Source: Allium sativum (lineage: Eukaryota; Streptophyta; Magnoliopsida; Asparagales; Amaryllidaceae). From it: a stretch of 64,000 nucleotides of DNA. The stretch covers positions 126,882,493 through 126,946,492 of the forward strand of contig CM060912.1 of the NCBI GenBank assembly GCA_030737875.1. Reading direction: 5' to 3'. The position numbers were made by a program, and so were the translations under genes. Below, in pieces: positions 11,704 through 25,190 of this stretch (its first letter is position 1; each line of letters opens with the position of its first letter). Under the pieces are notes generated by a model. The model was not told where the DNA came from, made no database searches, and worked only from the letters and a program-made list of their open reading frames with translations.

Positions 11704-14700
11704 TGTAACGACACGGATTTCGCCCGAACCTAATCGATCGCTAAATCGACCAAGACCGTTCGAATCCCGCATACGCTAACTCTGGGCATACAGCACATCA
11801 GAACAAATAACAGAAGACTTTTATAAACATCATAATAATGTTACATCAGAGCACAGAATATCAGAGTATATCGAAATATAATCAATACAGCGGAAGATGA
11901 TTTTACAATAAATGTAAAATAGTGCACATCGGAAATAAATGAATAACACAGCGGAAGACGATAAACACACTGGACACAGCTTTAAGCTTCGATCCAGAAT
12001 CCTGCTCAATATATCTGCAAAATAAAACTACTCGAATGCCCGTTTGGAAAATAGGGGCACCCGAGTTTGCAAGGGAAAAGCAAACTATAGGTCAGTCATG
12101 GGACTGGTGTGAGAAACTCTAAACAGTTATAATTAACTTATTTAATAATACGGCATATCACGGGACCACGCCGCTTACGCGGAACGGGTCTACCCCTATG
12201 AATGCCAGTGTATAAACAATAATCAATATAGATATATGGATCTACTATGCATCAATCAACATGCAATATCCCAATCTACCCACTTAGATTAATCACTACA
12301 CTTAGATTTTCCAAATCCAATTCAATTTACAGAAATTATTCCTTTGGATTATATTCCTGATTTCTCATTTCAAATCATTTGAAATACCTATCTAACTTTC
12401 TATATCAAAGTAGGTTTCACTTCGGGATCTCAAATCAAATCGTTTGGAAATATGAATTCCAAAACATAACAATGCATACAAACAAGTATGCAACCAAATA
12501 TCGTGCTCCCCATCGACAAGGCAAAGGGTACGCACCTCGCAACTCGATATATAAATGTACACCTTCCCCACATAGGAGCAGGCTACACCGACGATGCACC
12601 TACCCCACAAAGGAGCAGGCTACACCGACCTCTCACCCATACTTTTAGTCTCAGGGTCACCCGACTCTTTAGCCACATACTAAATCATTTCATATCCCGA
12701 AGTAGGGAAAATCATTTCACAACATAATAATCACAAGTACTTTCAAAATATAGTACTTCACATCAGTAATTCACACATATGATTAGTCACTATTAATCAC
12801 ATAACCTTTGAGCTCGTACGTCTCCAAGAAGGGTGTTAAGCAAGAGAATAAATTCTCCGCCACCAAACAGATACATCATCAATAGCAACTAATCGAATAT
12901 GCGATGAACCACAATGTAACATATAATACATTTCTAAATCATTTTAGAAATCATCGGGTTTCGGGCCTCGAAATCCTTTCTGTTTTATAAAACAATTTTT
13001 ATATAACATTCCCTGTCCAAAATCGGGAATACATTTCTTTTCACTTAAGAAAAATATCATTTCACAATCATTCATTAAATTTGAAATGAACACAACATCG
13101 CTAAACACCTTATCGTCAAATCATGAAGTGTTTCACAAGGCGTTAGCACACAGATATTTTCAACCCGACCCAATGCTAAATGTAAAAGCATATTTTGCTC
13201 ATAAACTGGTCGAGCACAATCCAAACAATCAATCAATCAAATTTGACATTAAATATAAGGTTTTGGATAGAGATAGTATCAACTTATATTCAACATCAAA
13301 TCCTGAAACCAATAGATGTCATATCGGGAATAACGATATCGATATCTTCCAAATTCCCATCATGATATCTGTATAATCACGGAATCCAATATCGAAAATA
13401 TCCAAAGATAATTTCAATTCAAATCCATTCCAATTCATATATTGGAAATTCTGGTTATTTTCAAAACCATTTCAAATCCACTTTATTTATTTTAAAAATA
13501 AATAGAATTATAATTCTAGTTCAAAACTAGTTCATTTCGATAAAAATCTATTTTTATCTTTTCAAATATGGGATTTTTCACCCCAATTCTTACCAAATCA
13601 TTTCTTATGATTTTACACTAATTATTTATATTTTTAATAATTTTATCAAGGCCCGTACAGTCGATTTCCATCAATGGCAATCGAACTGCACTTACATCGA
13701 CCTTTTCCAGATTTGGACATAATTCCAAATCCAACCATTAGATTTCAAATTTCTCATATTCGTTGGAAAGCTCTTTTCGATATGAACCCAACGGTTCTGG
13801 TTTCAGGAGAATCCGATGGTCGGATCTCCCGTAATGTTCGTTCGAAGTCAATGGTCGAAATTCGCGAACTACCGCGGCGCGGCGCGTTCTATTCAGGCCA
13901 TTATATTATATATATAATATATAATATATATTTCGTCGATTTCCCTTTTAAAACGTATTTTATAAATCGTTTTAAATTCATTTTCAAAACAATTTCAACT
14001 TTCATTTCAAATCCAAATTTAATTTTCCATATAAATTTGTTTTAAATTCATTTCAATTCCATTCAAATTTCTATTCAAGTCAATTCGAATTCATTTTCTA
14101 TTCAATTCAATTCAAATTCATTTTCTATTCAATTCAATTCGAATTCCTTTTCTATTTCAGTTCGTTTTCAATTCGTATATATATCGTTTTCATTTCATAT
14201 ATATATTATTTCCGCCTTTCATATATATAATATTTTCACTTTTCAATATATACGATATTTTCACTTTTCAATATATACGATATTTTCACTTTCAATATAT
14301 ACGATATTTTCACTTTCAATATATACGATATTTTCACTATCCAATATATACGATATTTTCACTTTTCGATATATATTATTTTCACTATTCAATATATATT
14401 ATTTTCACTATTCAATATATATTATATTTTCACTTTCAATATATACGATATTTTACTTTCAATATATATTATATTTTCACATTCAATATATACGATATTT
14501 CACTTTCAATATATATTATATTTTCACATTCAATATATATTATATTTTCACTTTCAATATATATTATTTTCACTTTTCACATTTATATTTCATTTCACAT
14601 CACGATCACAACACGGTACAATCAAACAAGTCGTCCATGGTCTGTGGACGACGGGGAATAGTTCATGTATGCAGTTATACAATAAATAACTATACAAAAA

Positions 14701-16276
14701 TAATATAGTGAGAGAATTCTCACAATGAGATCCACTCCACCAGTTTTTATCTGAATTTTTGTTCGGATTTGAATTTTCTTGAAATTCTGATCTGCTCGGT
14801 TTAGATTCTAGTCGGTTCCATGTTGAAGAGCTCTTCGAAACGAGTCCAACGCCTTTGATTTCGTTGAATTTCGATCTAGTTTGAAGAAGTTATGGCTTTA
14901 CGAACCTTAATGACATTTTAAAAATTAATTAATATACTAATTAATTAAACAAACCTTCCTCTCTCTCTCTCTTCAGACATTACAGGCGCCTTTGAAACCC
15001 ATTCCTCCGACTCTAGGGTTCGCCATTGCACACTGTACGAGGGGCGGGCCGCCGATCAGGAACTGCCACATGAATCGCCTTGGGAAGTGCCACCACCGGC
15101 CGGAATGGGGCCCAATTCGATCTCCCCCTTCGTCAGAAAATAGCGACGCAATGGAGCTCCTTTGAGCTCGAAAATCAGCTCCAACTCTCAACGCTAATGG
15201 CTCAAACAAGCATGGATGTGTAGAACAGAGAGAGGACTTCGATTTTTCCTTCATGAGCACTAGATTTTATGGCGTGGATCGAGAGGAAGTGGATGGGAAG
15301 AATTGAGCGAATTCCGCTGTTCGCTGGGTTGAAGGAGATGTTGACTGCGGCTTTGATATTTGACTAGGGTTTGACCTTGAACATAGGTTTATATAATATA
15401 TTTTAATTCCCCAATAGGTCCTTTTGCGTACGAACCCCAAATCAAACCCAACGACTGTCGCCCCTAGCTAAATACCCCTATCCCAAACACGATGGGACAT
15501 GTTTCGTAACCCAATTCGGCTGTTACAATCAGTTTTCGTTAAAATTAAAATATAAATCATTATATATTTAATTTGAACGCACATGTCAATTTACCGTGGC
15601 CACATACGAACTCTATAAATTCCAGAAAAATATTTTCTAGCTTCGTATTGACGATACGGTCCTAACAAAACTAGTTTCGTCGAATTCTGAGATTGTTTGA
15701 AAAATGGCCATTTTCCAGTCGATTAAAATCAATTGAAACTGGTCAAACGCGTTTTCCTTCGCCACGCTCACATATTGAATCGAAAAATTATGAAATTTGA
15801 AACCTAGCAATAATTCCACATCCCGGATCCAACAAAAGTGGTTTCGTCGAAAACCAAGGTCGTTTGCAAAATTTCCATTTTTTTTAAGGGCCTTTATAAA
15901 TATTAAAATATATATAAATTCCACAGCGACTTTTCTGAATTTTTAACTGGACATATCTTTCAACTTTTAAAGCGACATCTCAGCCTCTTAGCTTCGTTAG
16001 ATAGATATGATTCAACAGATTCAAATATTTCTTGTTTCGTTCAATTCTGATTTATTTTGAATCCTGTATATTCATTTGAAATTCGAAATCGAATTTTCGA
16101 ACTGCCGCGCCATTTTAGGCTCGTTATATAATTAGAATTAATTATATTCATTTTCAATGTCGATTCAAACTTACTTTTCATTGTTATTATTTAAAATATT
16201 TATTTTAAATATTTAAAATCCAACAAAATAGCCAATTTAAAATTTTAAATTGGTTCAGATTTTCCGGGTCGTTACA
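11704..16276 (-). mobile_element. N1 5' LTR (right in window)
   Basis: It parallels the left LTR throughout: hairpin at 12844-12857, minisatellite at 14225-14575, donor-like site near 14724, GC-richer stretch at 14990-15290 and TATA-like site at 15388. A minus-strand frame of 95 codons lies at 14973-15260 between the TATA-like and donor-like sites. The left LTR carries base changes and indels in the same stretch and no equivalent frame was found, so I do not call it a gene. Confidence 0.9.
14225..14575. repeat. 24-bp AT-rich minisatellite, N1 right LTR
   Basis: Same unit family and position as 8810-9140; see that entry. Confidence 0.88.
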
Positions 16277-16661
16277 TCACACCAGTCCCATGACTGACCT
16301 GGAGTTTATTGTTTTAACCTAAACTCTGGGGGCCTCTATTTTTCACATGGGCAGGTAGTTGTTTTGGTTTTCGCAGATATTTCTTTTTCCAGGATCCTAG
16401 ATTACAGTTGGTGCTATATTCGGAAATCTTTGTATCCGTATATCACTTTCAGTTGTGTTATGTATTATTTTTCCGCTGCTTTGTAATTTAAATCTCTGAT
16501 ATTTTTCTGATATATATTATTTATTCATACTCTATTATATTCTTGTACTCTGATGTAAATTGTTGTAATAAGAAATGAAATATTCTATTGTTTGTGATCT
16601 GATTTGTCGTGTTCTCAACTCAATCCGGGCTTTCCCTTATGGGCGAGTTTGGGTTGTTTCA
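16277..16661 (+). mobile_element. Element A 5' LTR, part 2 (3' end of LTR)
   Basis: It resumes with tcacaccagtcccatgactg, then holds an acceptor-like ttttcgCAG (16374-16376), TTCCGCTGCT (16471-16480) and ends GTTTCA at 16661, or alternatively GCA at 16664. This 0.4-kb terminal part matches the ends of the B LTRs near 31770-32155 in order and partly in sequence. Confidence 0.88.
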
Positions 16662-17703
16662 GCATGGTATCAGAGCTCTGGTTTACAAAGCTAGAGAATA
16701 AGACACATTAGTCCTAAACGAAAGAATTCATCAGAGATTGGATTAGTAATATCCAATAAGAATGAATCGTTAGAGATGAGATCAGTAGTATCCTAGAATG
16801 AGTTTCAAAGTGTGTTATTTTTAAAATAAAAATGAAAACAAATTTTGTTTTGAAAATTTAAACCTTATTATACGCATTTGAGTATTTTATTTTAAATTGA
16901 TTTTGGACTAGCGGGTATATAGAGATTTTAATATACGTCTGGTCCACGTGTATATGAAGCCTCAAATATACTGGATTGATATAGAATCACACTCTAGTCG
17001 CCCGGGGATAATTCTGGTGATGCGGCCGCATCATCAGTATTTTTGCTCGAGTTTCGTAAGTGGGATATCTAGATGATTCCAATTGACTGGTGTGAGAACC
17101 AAAACTTAGATAGGGTTTGGCATTGAAATATGATTTTTGAATATATATGTATAAAAGTTATATGTTTTGGAAATTTAATTCATAAATTGATTTTTGGTTG
17201 AGTTGTTTGACTACTAGTTTGATTAATAGGAAAATACTGGAACAATAAAACCAATAAGAGAATAAAAGGTAAATTTAGCCAAGTTGGATTGAATATTGAA
17301 CTGAATTGAAAATTGATTAGAATTACATAGATGTACATGTGTATATAATGAACAGGTCATAGCATGGAAGCTGAGAAGTGGAATAAAATTGTATGCACGA
17401 CAAATAGGTACATGTTTACTATATTCGTTGGGTTTGATGATTTTATGAGCCGATTGGCAAGCCGCTTGACTTTTTCTTTTGGATTGATGAGGGCCATATG
17501 AGGCAAGTTGCGGTTTTAAATATCAGCCCATACAAAGGAGGTTATGGCGAAATTTTTCAAAAATTTAGGGTGTTAACCAAATTTTTGAGAAATTAGAAAA
17601 TTCTTAGAAACTGAAAAGTTGAAGAATGAAAGTTGAGTTGGTTGGTTAAACAACTTTCAGCTCCGTTCCTTTCCGAGGACGAAAAATTTTATGTGGGGGA
17701 GAT
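16662..17703 (+). mobile_element. Element A internal region (1042 bp, non-coding)
   Basis: PBS TGGTATCAGAGC is at 16665-16676, then a leader (to about 16800) nearly identical to that of B (32170-32300) with repeated gattagtaatatccaat-type phrases. A conserved block, AGCCGATTGGCAAGCCGC through the gttatggcgaaattttt stretch (17447-17590), is shared with N1 and C. The region ends with GAGGACGAAAAA (17676-17687) and the PPT (17693-17702). No frame longer than chance and no retroelement protein is seen. Confidence 0.85.
17693..17702 (+). other. Element A polypurine tract
   Basis: GTGGGGGAGA immediately before the 3' LTR, preceded by the GGACGAAAAA motif. This is the plus-strand primer site for reverse transcription. 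Confidence 0.85.
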
Positions 17704-20265
17704 TATAACAACCCGGAATTTTGGAACCATTCTAAAAAAATTATTTTAGTTAATTTAACATATTTTGGATATTTAAAATGATTTATTATAAATAATAATG
17801 ACTAAAAATTTATTTAAATTGAAGATATAATGTATAAATTTATTTTAATTATAAATCGAGCCTGAAATGACGCGGTAGTTTGAAAATTCGATTTCTAATT
17901 TTAACTAAGTATGCAGAATTCATTTTAAGTCAGAATTAGACGAAACAAGAAACATTAGAATCTATTTAACTATATCTTTCTAACGAATGTAAGAAACTGA
18001 TATTTCACTCTATAAATTAAAAGTTATATCCAGTTTAAATTCAGAATAGTCGCTAAGGAATTTTTATATATTTTATATAATGTATGCCCTTAAAAATAGC
18101 CATTTTGCAAACGACCTCCGTTTTCGACGAAACCACTTTGTTGGATTCAGAATGTCAAATTATTGATATATTCCAATTTTCATAATTTTTGGAATTGATA
18201 TGTGAGCGTGGTGAATTTAAACGCGTTTGGTACTTTCAGTTTGAATTTAATCGATTGAAAATTGGCCATTTTTCAAACAGTCTCCAAATTCGACGAAATT
18301 AGTTTGGTTAGGACTGTATCGTCAAAACATAGCTAGATTTATTTTTTGGAATTTTTGGAGTCAGTATGTAGCCCTAGTAAATTAAAATGTACGTTGAAAT
18401 CAATTTTGAATGTTATATTAATTTACATTTTAATTTCGATGAAAACTGATAAAAACGGTCAAATTTGCTTACAGGATATATCCCATTATGTTAGGAAAGG
18501 GGGTAATTAGCTATGGACGATAGTCGCTGGGTTCGATTTGGAGTTCGAATACAAAATGTAACTTTTTCGGAATTTAAAATTAAATTAAATATAAATATTT
18601 TGGTCAACTCCTTTATTCTCTCCCCCCCCCCCCCCCCCCCGTCGTTCATTTCAAATTGAATTAAAAAAAACCTAGACCCCGTCACCGCTTCCTCCACGCG
18701 GACCCCCAATCGCGCCTCCCCACCTCTGGCCGCCGTTGCACAACACCACACCCCCTCCTCCGCTTCCCCTCTTCCTTCCTACTCCAGTTCCACTCTGAAA
18801 ACCCCCAAACACACAAACCCAATGAGAACCGCGGCTGTGGGTCCCTCCAGCCCCACCACCACCTGGCCGCACCTCCCCACACCTCAGACACCTGCGCTGC
18901 CCCCCCTCAGACCGTCCACCGCCACTATGGGCCCCCCTCCGACCAAAAATCCAATTTTTATATTTTTTAGTTTTGCAAATAACACCCTGAGCTTCAACAA
19001 CCCATATCTCCCCAACCGAGCGTTTCTGGTCAAGACTCCACAATACCAAAATCGAAGAGCACGATTTGCTCTTCGATTTGGGTATGTGAAAGCGATATTT
19101 TGGATTGCGGAGCCCCCCGAAAAACGTGTCCAAAGTCTGCTGTTCAAATATTGTCTTTTCGCAAATTCTGGCGAAATGGAGCATTTTCGGGAAAAAGTAC
19201 ATTAGGCAAAAGTTGTCCGGAATGGTGCGCTTATGCTAGAAAAAGAAGACGGTGTGAAGATTGGAGCTCGTTTGCAAAGTCTGGAACAAGGAAGCAAATC
19301 AGAGCGTTAGAATACAAAGGCAAAATGGATCCCAATGTGAGAACACTTTCTCACTCAAAATATTTTACAATTAAATATATTTTAGGTTGCGGACGAGGCT
19401 TAGTAGCCCTCGACACTATTTATTGTACAAACCATGGTTGTTTGAATTGAATTGTGATGAAATTGATTGTATTGTGGTGAATTGACTGTATTGTGGTGAA
19501 ATGATTGTATTGTGGTTTGGTTAATTATTATGTATGACGCGAGCCAGTATCAGGAGAGGGGTAATGCTAGACATTACTCCGGTTCTGATATCACGCCGTT
19601 ATAATGCAAAAAAAATTCTGAAATAAATATTTATTCATTAAAAAATATCATTTTTAATGTGTATATGAACTTTATAAAATATTCATGTGTTGAATAAAAT
19701 ATTTGGACAATAAAAATATCATTTTTATTGAATGTATGAACTATATAAAATAGTCAAGTGTTGAAATAAATATTTTATCGTTAAAAATATAATTTTTAAC
19801 CTATATGTGAATGGCATAAAATTCTCCTGAAATGAAAATAAATATTCTTATGTACACCCTTTTAACTGACATTGATTGGGACGATAAATTTTACACATCG
19901 CCCAACTGCACAAATAATATTCAGTATTTGTCGTTTGAAACCCCGCACGGGTATTGGGATGATATTTGGCGTACACTAAACCCAATTGTTTAGTTGTATG
20001 TCAATCAATAGGTTGACAGACTATTGTAAGCATTAATTATTTATATTTAATGCTTATGCAGTTGTGTAATGCACTCTGCATGATGGATTATTGTTTATCA
20101 CTGTTGTTGTGCACATGTGTTGTATGAAATCCATATAAATAACATTATATGGTAATTGGTTGGGTCTGATTCCAATTTAGAAAGAACGAATATTTTAAAA
20201 TAATGAATATTTTAAAATAATATTCAATAAAGGATTAAAATGTGAATTTGATGTCCAATTTTGGA
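17704..20265 (+). mobile_element. Element A 3' LTR, first 2.56 kb
   Basis: It starts TATAACAACCCGG, one base changed from the 5' LTR start. It carries the same landmarks: caaacgacctccg (18106), TATA-like site (18590-18597), a C run now about 18-20 long (18623-18642), a GC-rich stretch, donor-like AATGTGAG (19335-19342) and the stem-loop (19536-19597). It breaks off at ttttggatgg where C is inserted; the 5' LTR continues uninterrupted at 2870. The proline-rich frames here (for example 18822-19205) are not preserved in frame in the 5' LTR. Confidence 0.85.
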
Positions 20266-23200
20266 TGGTCATGGCCCGAAAATCCGTACCAATTTGAGCT
20301 GACTAATATCCTATACATTCAACTTAAAGTGCACGAAAATTCAGATTATTAATAGAAAGAAATTAGAGGATGAGATAGAAAAGATAGAACAAATAGAATA
20401 GAAGAAGAAAATTACTACTGAACAGAATCAGAGTAAACAAGAAACTCACAACAGAACGAACAAAATGTATTATATAACATAAGTTTGAAATACAAATATG
20501 TATTGTATATACATACCATTATTAGAGCAAAATACATCATATCACAGTGGAAATAATCTCTAAATACTAATGGTGAAGTCTTCTGCTTCAAGCTCTTCCA
20601 AGTGTATTTGTAAAAGCCTGAACACTTGACTGCCCGTACAAACTTGAGCACACAAGAGTTTAGGGAAAACAAACAAAATAAACTCTGGGTCAGTCACGGG
20701 ACTGGTATGAGTAAATTCCAGCCATATCGTTTAACTTTGGAAATCCTTTTGAAAAAAAATGATAATAGTAAGACCCTCCCACACATAAACGTGGATGGTT
20801 TTTACCTTACTATAACCCAAAATACTTTGATATCAAATCCAGTGATATTATGATAATGTCTAAACAAATAAATATCTAAGTAGAAGAACACTTGCATCTC
20901 ACGCCCCACATATATATAGTATAAAATCAAAAACCATAGGATGCTTATTGGAGATTGGATTCCAACTATGACAAGGTATGGGACCACCTCCCGATTAGTG
21001 TACTCTTGAGGGGATACACTGGGGTTCAAGAAGAACATCTTGCAACCCGGCCCACACATGACCGACCACTCATTTATCTTGAGTGTATCGAATATATTGT
21101 CACCCACGGTTGCTGGCCACTAACCGTAATCCGAAGATACAAAAGCGAAAGAAGAACAAATATGAATTTTCTCTAGATCGATGACAATACACCCTGCTTG
21201 GTTATGATCCAGCTAGCCATGATGCCTGCCCGATTTCTGTCATTTCCCAGTTATGAGGCTAGAGGCTACGTCTATCTTCAGAACATCTGATCACCATTCA
21301 CTTTGAATGCCACATCGTCAACCCGTCAATTCACTAATCGATTTCCAAAAATATCACAGGTATAAAAAGCTAAGAGGAACGAATTCCTCTGCCACTAGAC
21401 GTAGTACCTTTAAAAGATCAACCATGTTAGGTATACTCTGTCAGACACTCGTCCATACAAGTTGTCCTAGGACTGTACAGACAAAAATACCATTGTGGAA
21501 TAGAACAACCCTTGCATTTCACTTCAACTTCAATTTGTCTTCAGCATAATCTAATTGGCATCGCTTATCCCTATACGTAGTAGTTTTCGGATAATATATC
21601 CAACCGGTTTCTCCGTATTGACAACGATGATCAAAACACTTTGATAGTCGGTTTTTTAACTATCGAAGTAAAACAAACATCCATTCAAATTTACACCAAG
21701 CATCAAACAAATCACTGTCCCTTTTATTTAACATTTCTTTCCCAATTTTTCATATCTTCCCAGATATTTTCCAAAACCCATTTAGCCCTTCACATTCTTT
21801 GGAAAATATTTCCAGTTATTATAAATCTTTATTTTCCCATATTCCAGATATATATATCGTTAACATTCGAAAAACATTTTCATCCTTTCACATTTCTTAT
21901 TTCCGGTATATTACAAAATATACGTTATTTATATTGGAAAACATTTCCAACCTCCATTTTAACTGCTTAATCTGCAAACATTTGCTTTTTAAACTTGATT
22001 CACTTTGAAATGTGAATATTATTTCTTATATAAATCTGATTCCGTTTATCAAATAAATCTTTATTTAGATAACCAATACCATTATAACTTTGCGTCGTCT
22101 TCCTATTTGATTATCACTCATTTAGCCTTCCTTTATTTTGGAAATAACAATATATATTATTTGTTCAATATTCAATTACCATTTCTTATATGAGCCAGAA
22201 CAATGTCGAAGGACATGTTATATAAACTCACATGTTTTTATCACATTCCCATATTTTAAAGAGTTCCCTTTAGTACGGGTAATATATATCAGATCTCAAT
22301 TATTTACTTCTACTTCCATCTTCGTATATTTCATTTACACTTCTTCGGGGAAAAACATAATTATTTTCTTATTACTTGGGGTAAGTGAATTTTCAACCTT
22401 CCTAGGGAATAGTGTTATATATAATAATCATGCTTAAGCTTGGTTAACAATGTTAATTTATCGTTATAGTAAAAACTTGCAATACGCTGTTATATTCCCC
22501 TTTATAACTAATCTCGACATAACAGTCACATTTAAGCCTAGTCAACAACGTTATTTTATCGTTATAGTTCGAAAACTTGCAATACACTGCTATATTCCAC
22601 TTTATAACTGATCTCGACATCTCTTTCCGTTACAAACCAAAACCATCCCTTGATAATAGAGAAGTCGTTCAAGTTGGGGTATTCTATTTACCTCTCAGAC
22701 CTTGATTAACGACGTTCTTATCTTAGGATAGATAAAAGTACGTAACTATAACTCCTTTTTACTTTAATATCCCCTAAACGGTATTTCTTATTTTATTTTG
22801 GAATATTGTTTTATAAAACCCTATCCTTACTTTGAAAGCTCGGTTGATTATGATTATTTACATTAAACGTTATCTCTTCACTTCATCTTCTTTATACAAT
22901 TCCATTTGTAATTAATGTTCTACTTTCCATTCGAATCATTTTACCTAATTCAAGTACCTCTCATACAAAATCAATATTATCTTAAATGAATTTCATTTAA
23001 GAACAATTTCTTTAATTAAAGAACTAAATAATTAATTAACTTCATCGTTGCTGATGTAAACAGTTTACTTTATTATAGATTGGATGCTTAAATAAATTAT
23101 AACAAATTGTACTTAGTTCAAAATCATTTAAACTTCATTAATTGAAAAGTAATTAATAAGAAATCTTATTAATTTTTATCCATTTCTCGCTAGGTCATTA

Positions 23201-25190
23201 ACATTAGATTAATTGAAAATCAATTCATCAAATAATCAATTTTCAAATCAACTTCAAACCATCAGTTAATTCGTTAACTGATTTTAAATACTTCTTACCA
23301 TTAGGTTAATATATCTAATTATTTCTAAATTGTTTGTTTACGAATAATTATCCAAAATATTAACTCCTAGAATAATTATAGCTTTATAACTTTATCTAAA
23401 AGTCAAATAATCGTTTATACTTACTTTATAGAACGAACTATAAAATACCAGTTTATAATAGAACTTTTATTATAATTTAAACTTCGCTTTAATTATAATT
23501 TTTTTTTATAATTAACTTCGTTGATTTGCTTGACGGCTAATCAACTTCTTAACAAAAAGATGGGTTTATGGTCGACTGTTGCCACTTTCTTAATCGATAT
23601 CGTTTATTGATTAAATAAAAACAAATGTTGAATTTCCGTTCAACATCAATATCCACACAGGGTTAAAAGGTTATTAGGATTCAAACAGCGTGTATTTAAA
23701 ACTAACAGTACATATAAATATTGAGGAATCCGGTTGGATTCCTCCAACCGGTTTCCCGCATCCACAGATGTTAGTCAACATAATTTATACTAATTTCATA
23801 CTAGGGAATATTTTAATCGACGGAATTAGTATCCAACCAATGATGTATACATATGCAATGATATATATATATATATATAATTTTCAACCAAATTAGTTAT
23901 AATCTACCTAAAAAACCATCACACAGCATTCAACCATTATTTAAAATATATTAAAAAATATTTTAAATAAAACAGAGTTAGTGAATTTACTCACCATTGC
24001 ACATTAACCGTTAAATAACGATTTGCGTCAGTTGATTCAATCGAGCGTTTTATTTTTCCTAAGCAGCATGCTCCCGATATCTTCAAACCGGTTCCAGTAC
24101 GTACCCAGTGATGCTACGATCCCGACGGACTCTTAAGCCTTCTTTCTGAAACCAGTATATGGTCCCGCCTCTACTGATCATTTCCAAGCTCTCGTTCCTT
24201 CTCCACGTGCCATGAAACCATTGTCTGAATCCATCGATCATTTCTACCCTTCGAACTCACCATCTCCAATATTAACACACAAAACTGTATGGTCCGTCAA
24301 CAGCACATCTCTGTGCCGTGTTATTGAAGAACCATGTTACAAGGGTTTTCTTCTTCTTATTATTTTTGGGCTTCATATTATAAATAGCCCGTCTTCCTCA
24401 TTTAAATCCACGGCCTGCCCCAATATGAACAGCATCTTCATCTACCTTCGACTAAACCCACTCCAGCATATTAACGCAACTCCTATTGTTTCTCCCATTT
24501 ACGAAACGCGTCAGCACTTTCTTCTCTGTGAACACAACTACCCCATCACCAACTTGTCTTGCTTTCTCCATCAGTGAACAAAGAAAGCCCTTCGAACCCT
24601 GCAACCAGTTTCGATATATACGATATATTATTATTTTATATTTGCAGACTTTGAACTCTAGAATCCATCGCTACTTTGGCCTTGCATCAAAGATCCGCAC
24701 ACTTGTAAGTCCAAAACCCACGTCCTCATGACCCTTTTCATGCGAGCTTCCCTTTATTTAACACTTAACATCATCCTTTCTTTACTGCTTTCCTAAAAAC
24801 GTGAACTCCTTTTTAAAATTTGGCCCTCCTTCACTTAACCCAACGCACAACCACCATACTACATACGTCAATTACACAGCATCCTTCCAGTATTCAAAAC
24901 AAATACCAAACTCTACAAAATTTTGCACTTCACTTCAGATACCAAGCGCATGCAAAAATCCGCCAATTCTACTTCTTTACATCTTCAACAAATACACCCT
25001 CACATACAAACACATCCTTTACATTTTCATGATGCCTGCGCCCCACTTTCATTCTTCATACAAGAACCATGTATCTCGACAACACTCATGGATCCGAAAT
25101 ATCTATCTTCCCGCGTAGCGTTCCATGGCCTTAATAAACACGTTCCCGTACTCCATACTCATCATTACAAAATTTTATACCCTTGCGTCA
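20266..25190 (-). mobile_element. Element C left LTR, part 1
   Basis: Matches 49552-54451 closely. In element sense this is the distal three quarters of the LTR: donor-like site at 23994 (minus reads ATGGTGAGT), a long AT-rich body, a CCAGTCCC-type block (20690-20712, minus) and the place of the acceptor CAG (20608-20610), mutated here to CAA but intact in the right LTR at 49896-49898. Plus-strand frames at 24212-24577, 24801-25118 and 24923-25195 lie antisense to the element and are not kept intact in the other copy; they are taken as chance. Confidence 0.87.
25186..25190. repeat. Target-site duplication of B, left copy (cgtca)
   Basis: cgtca at 25186-25190 and again at 41574-41578. The unoccupied site is seen in the right LTR of C at about 54449, where the sequence runs on into tttttctgctaaccc. 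Confidence 0.95.

Larger units (their letters stand above)
6318..16276 (-). mobile_element. Element N1: complete non-autonomous giant-LTR retrotransposon nested in A
   Basis: It is 9959 bp, minus strand, with a perfect 5-bp target duplication. It has an LTR at 6318-10858 (4541 bp, the 3' LTR in element sense), an internal region at 10859-11703 (845 bp) and an LTR at 11704-16276 (4573 bp, the 5' LTR). On the plus strand each LTR starts TGTAACGACACGG and ends GGGTCGTTACA. PBS and PPT are intact in minus orientation. LTRs differ by about 4% by eye over the first 190 bp. No protein domain is visible. The two LTRs make up over 90% of the element. Confidence 0.93.
278..20265 (+). mobile_element. 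Element A: non-autonomous giant-LTR retrotransposon (outermost, right end outside window)
   Basis: A runs on the plus strand: 5' LTR (278-6317 plus 16277-16661), PBS, a 1042-bp internal region (16662-17703), PPT, and the beginning of the 3' LTR (17704-20265). N1 interrupts the 5' LTR and C interrupts the 3' LTR. With N1 and one copy of its target duplication removed, the 5' LTR is about 6.42 kb, six times longer than the internal region. No reverse transcriptase, integrase, protease or Gag sequence is present, so A depended on proteins supplied in trans. The two LTRs differ at roughly one base in ten over the first 255 bp by eye, the highest divergence in the window, which agrees with A being the oldest layer. 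Confidence 0.85.

Noticed and set aside
14973..15260. 95-codon minus-strand frame between TATA-like and donor-like sites of N1, in sense orientation
   Set aside because: Tempting as an exon 1 product, but no matching frame was found in the other N1 LTR and no family resemblance is visible.
16665..16676. Match to tRNA-Met as a possible tRNA gene
   Set aside because: Only the 12 bases pairing with the tRNA 3' end are present, next to an LTR end. It is a primer binding site.
18822..19205. 127-codon proline-rich frame in the A 3' LTR, with a possible gene-capture look
   Set aside because: The same start exists at 1390 in the 5' LTR, but small indels shift the frame there, so coding is not conserved. 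I keep only the GC-rich island as an observation.
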